Positions 62,806-64,000 of a stretch of DNA of 64,000 nucleotides are shown piece after piece; positions within the stretch are counted from its first letter, which is position 1; every line of letters starts with the position of its first letter. This DNA is from Hanleya hanleyi (Eukaryota; Mollusca; Polyplacophora; Lepidopleurida; Hanleyidae), in assembly GCA_036873755.1 (NCBI GenBank), contig JAVTVY010019642.1:1-64000 (forward strand), written 5' to 3'. The position numbers and the translations under genes are program-made. The notes beneath the pieces were generated by a model, which saw nothing but the letters and a program-made list of their open reading frames with translations, searched no databases and was not told the origin of the DNA.

Positions 62806-63480
62806 CAATAACTGCACTTTTCGGAGTTACTTTCATTCACGAAGTAATTGTAGTCATTTTACTCAATTTGTTGAACACGCTGCAAAAAAAAAAAAAAACA
62901 ACACGAAAATTCACGCGGAAGCAGCTACTGATTTTTGACGAGCAAAAGTACAAAGTAGACAACTGTTTAAAATGAACGGGTTCTGGCTAGTTTGACTGAG
63001 CAGACTGAACAATATATTTACTATGATGAATTATCTCAAAGATCACTTAATTAGCTGGCGAGCATCGTACTTGATCGTGTTGATGGAATGGGTGTTTCGT
63101 ATTGCCAAAATGGGCCCGCTTAATCAAACACTCTATCGAGAAGTTGAGCAAATGGCATCGTCATTTTAGTACAGTATTTGAAAGTATTGCAATGAAATTC
63201 TTCACATACCTTTAGGATTCTTGTTAACATCGGCTGCAAATATAAAAGTAGAGAACACGTTTCAAAACATATAGCTTTTTCGCAATTCTGATGAAAGAGA
63301 TAAGACAGTGAATTGTTAAAGGAAAAGTTCGGGTTTGGTTGCCTTTGATACCTATTAAAACAACTCACCAAATAGAACGCAAAATATATTTTTTCTCATT
63401 CTTTTAAAAAAAAATTTCAAGGCGTACTAACCATTTTAAAACCGCGAACTCGCAGTCCCCAGAGTGCCGCAATTATACTG
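62806..63480. other. No gene seen; upstream of host exon
   Basis: AT-rich sequence with an A-run at about 62883-62897. No supported feature until the promoter-proximal region of the exon at 63607. Confidence 0.5.
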
Positions 63481-63606
63481 TATGCAGAGGGCGGATATGA
63501 CGTAGGGTCAAGGCATGGAGCTCTTCTGTCTGTTCGGGTAATCTATGTGCACGCACCACGGAGCTCTACGGACGATTTGGGTAGATAGAGTAAATTTAGT
63601 GAAATC

Positions 63607-63885
63607 ATGTCGACGAGCGGCAGATCCGATCCCAGCGGTAAAAGCGACGAGGAAGCTGTGTTTGGTCTTCAGGGCTACCAATTCGAGCCGAAACGCTCAG
63701 ATACGGAAGATCAGAGCAGCGAGGATGATAGCAGCTCTAGTAGTGAGACAGGCGACGCAGAAGCCCGCATGGGAAATTTAGTATGCGCACATGCTGCTCT
63801 CATTGAAAGCTTACGGGAGAGATCGAGTGACTTTGCTGTTGGGAGAGCGAACAAAGCCGCGCTCTGGCAACTAGAAATGAAAATG
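63607..63885 (+). CDS. First exon of an unidentified gene with acidic Ser-rich N-terminus
   Basis: From ATG 63607 the translation has an acidic and serine-rich start (DEEAVFGLQGYQFEPKRSDTE, then DQSSEDDSSSSSE), then MGNLVCAHAALIESLRERSSDF. A good donor GTATGAG follows AAAATG at 63886. Without splicing the frame ends at 63889-63891. 'YQFEP' after an acidic stretch recalls N-termini of P2X7-like/zinc-binding domain proteins found widely in invertebrates, but the zinc-binding part is not visible, so this is only a hint. The window ends before any second exon. Confidence 0.4.
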
Positions 63886-64000
63886 GTATGAGCTATTTAG
63901 TATTTAAAGTAATTCTTGCCAATTTTTACTAACAAAACTGCAAGTTTCACCTTAACACACGCAGCTTCATGATGCTTTCACATGCATGTTCTGCCTCTAG

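Overview
The window looks like a repeat-rich intergenic stretch of a marine lophotrochozoan genome, most likely a mollusc. The evidence is a vWA-domain exon with conventional splice sites, Penelope-like and RNase H-bearing non-LTR retrotransposons, several tandem-core elements of the kind described in molluscs (hairpin end, CCGT/ACGG microsatellite, ~110-160 bp repeats), AGGTCA-rich repeats and, dominating everything, Polinton/Maverick (adintovirus-like) elements. There is no operon or bacterial character. I see only two plausible host exons (25943-26491 and 63607-63885).

Layout. 1-5262: a Polinton copy (copy A) on the minus strand, cut by the window edge. 5263-11750: degenerate repeats, including a relic of a second Polinton lineage's DNA polymerase (7308-8400). 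11753-15540 and 17336-22600: two near-identical RNase H-type LINEs, separated by an SGNH-hydrolase ORF and a tandem repeat. 22610-23960: Penelope-like 3' end and an X-box-like repeat. 25943-26491: vWA exon. 26741-28385: AGGTCA tandem-core element. 28841-56838: a nest. An old Polinton-like element with roughly 1.8-2.3 kb terminal inverted repeats (TIRs) has been invaded in its left TIR by a 4.2 kb PIF/Harbinger-like non-autonomous element (TSD TTA) and then by a complete 12.8 kb Polinton, copy B (34580-47406, TSD CAGGGT). Its interior now holds a tandem-core element and large direct repeats. 56845-62283: a Penelope fragment, another tandem-core element and a third LINE relic split by a TTAA-flanked MITE. 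63607 onward: first exon of an unidentified gene.

Copy B carries the Polinton virion and replication set in one direction: a small membrane-anchored protein, a possible PC4-like protein, chromodomain integrase, mucin-like membrane protein, packaging ATPase, core-like protein, proline-rich protein, penton-like minor capsid, GLGN-type virion protein, double-jelly-roll major capsid, a truncated adenain-type protease and a protein-primed-type family B polymerase. Genes sit behind recurrent TATA boxes and are joined by ATGA/TAATG overlaps. Both copies are defective, in different genes. Copy B has a broken polymerase, truncated protease and several stop changes. Copy A has a packaging ATPase that lost Walker A and an integrase with a 90 bp internal duplication.
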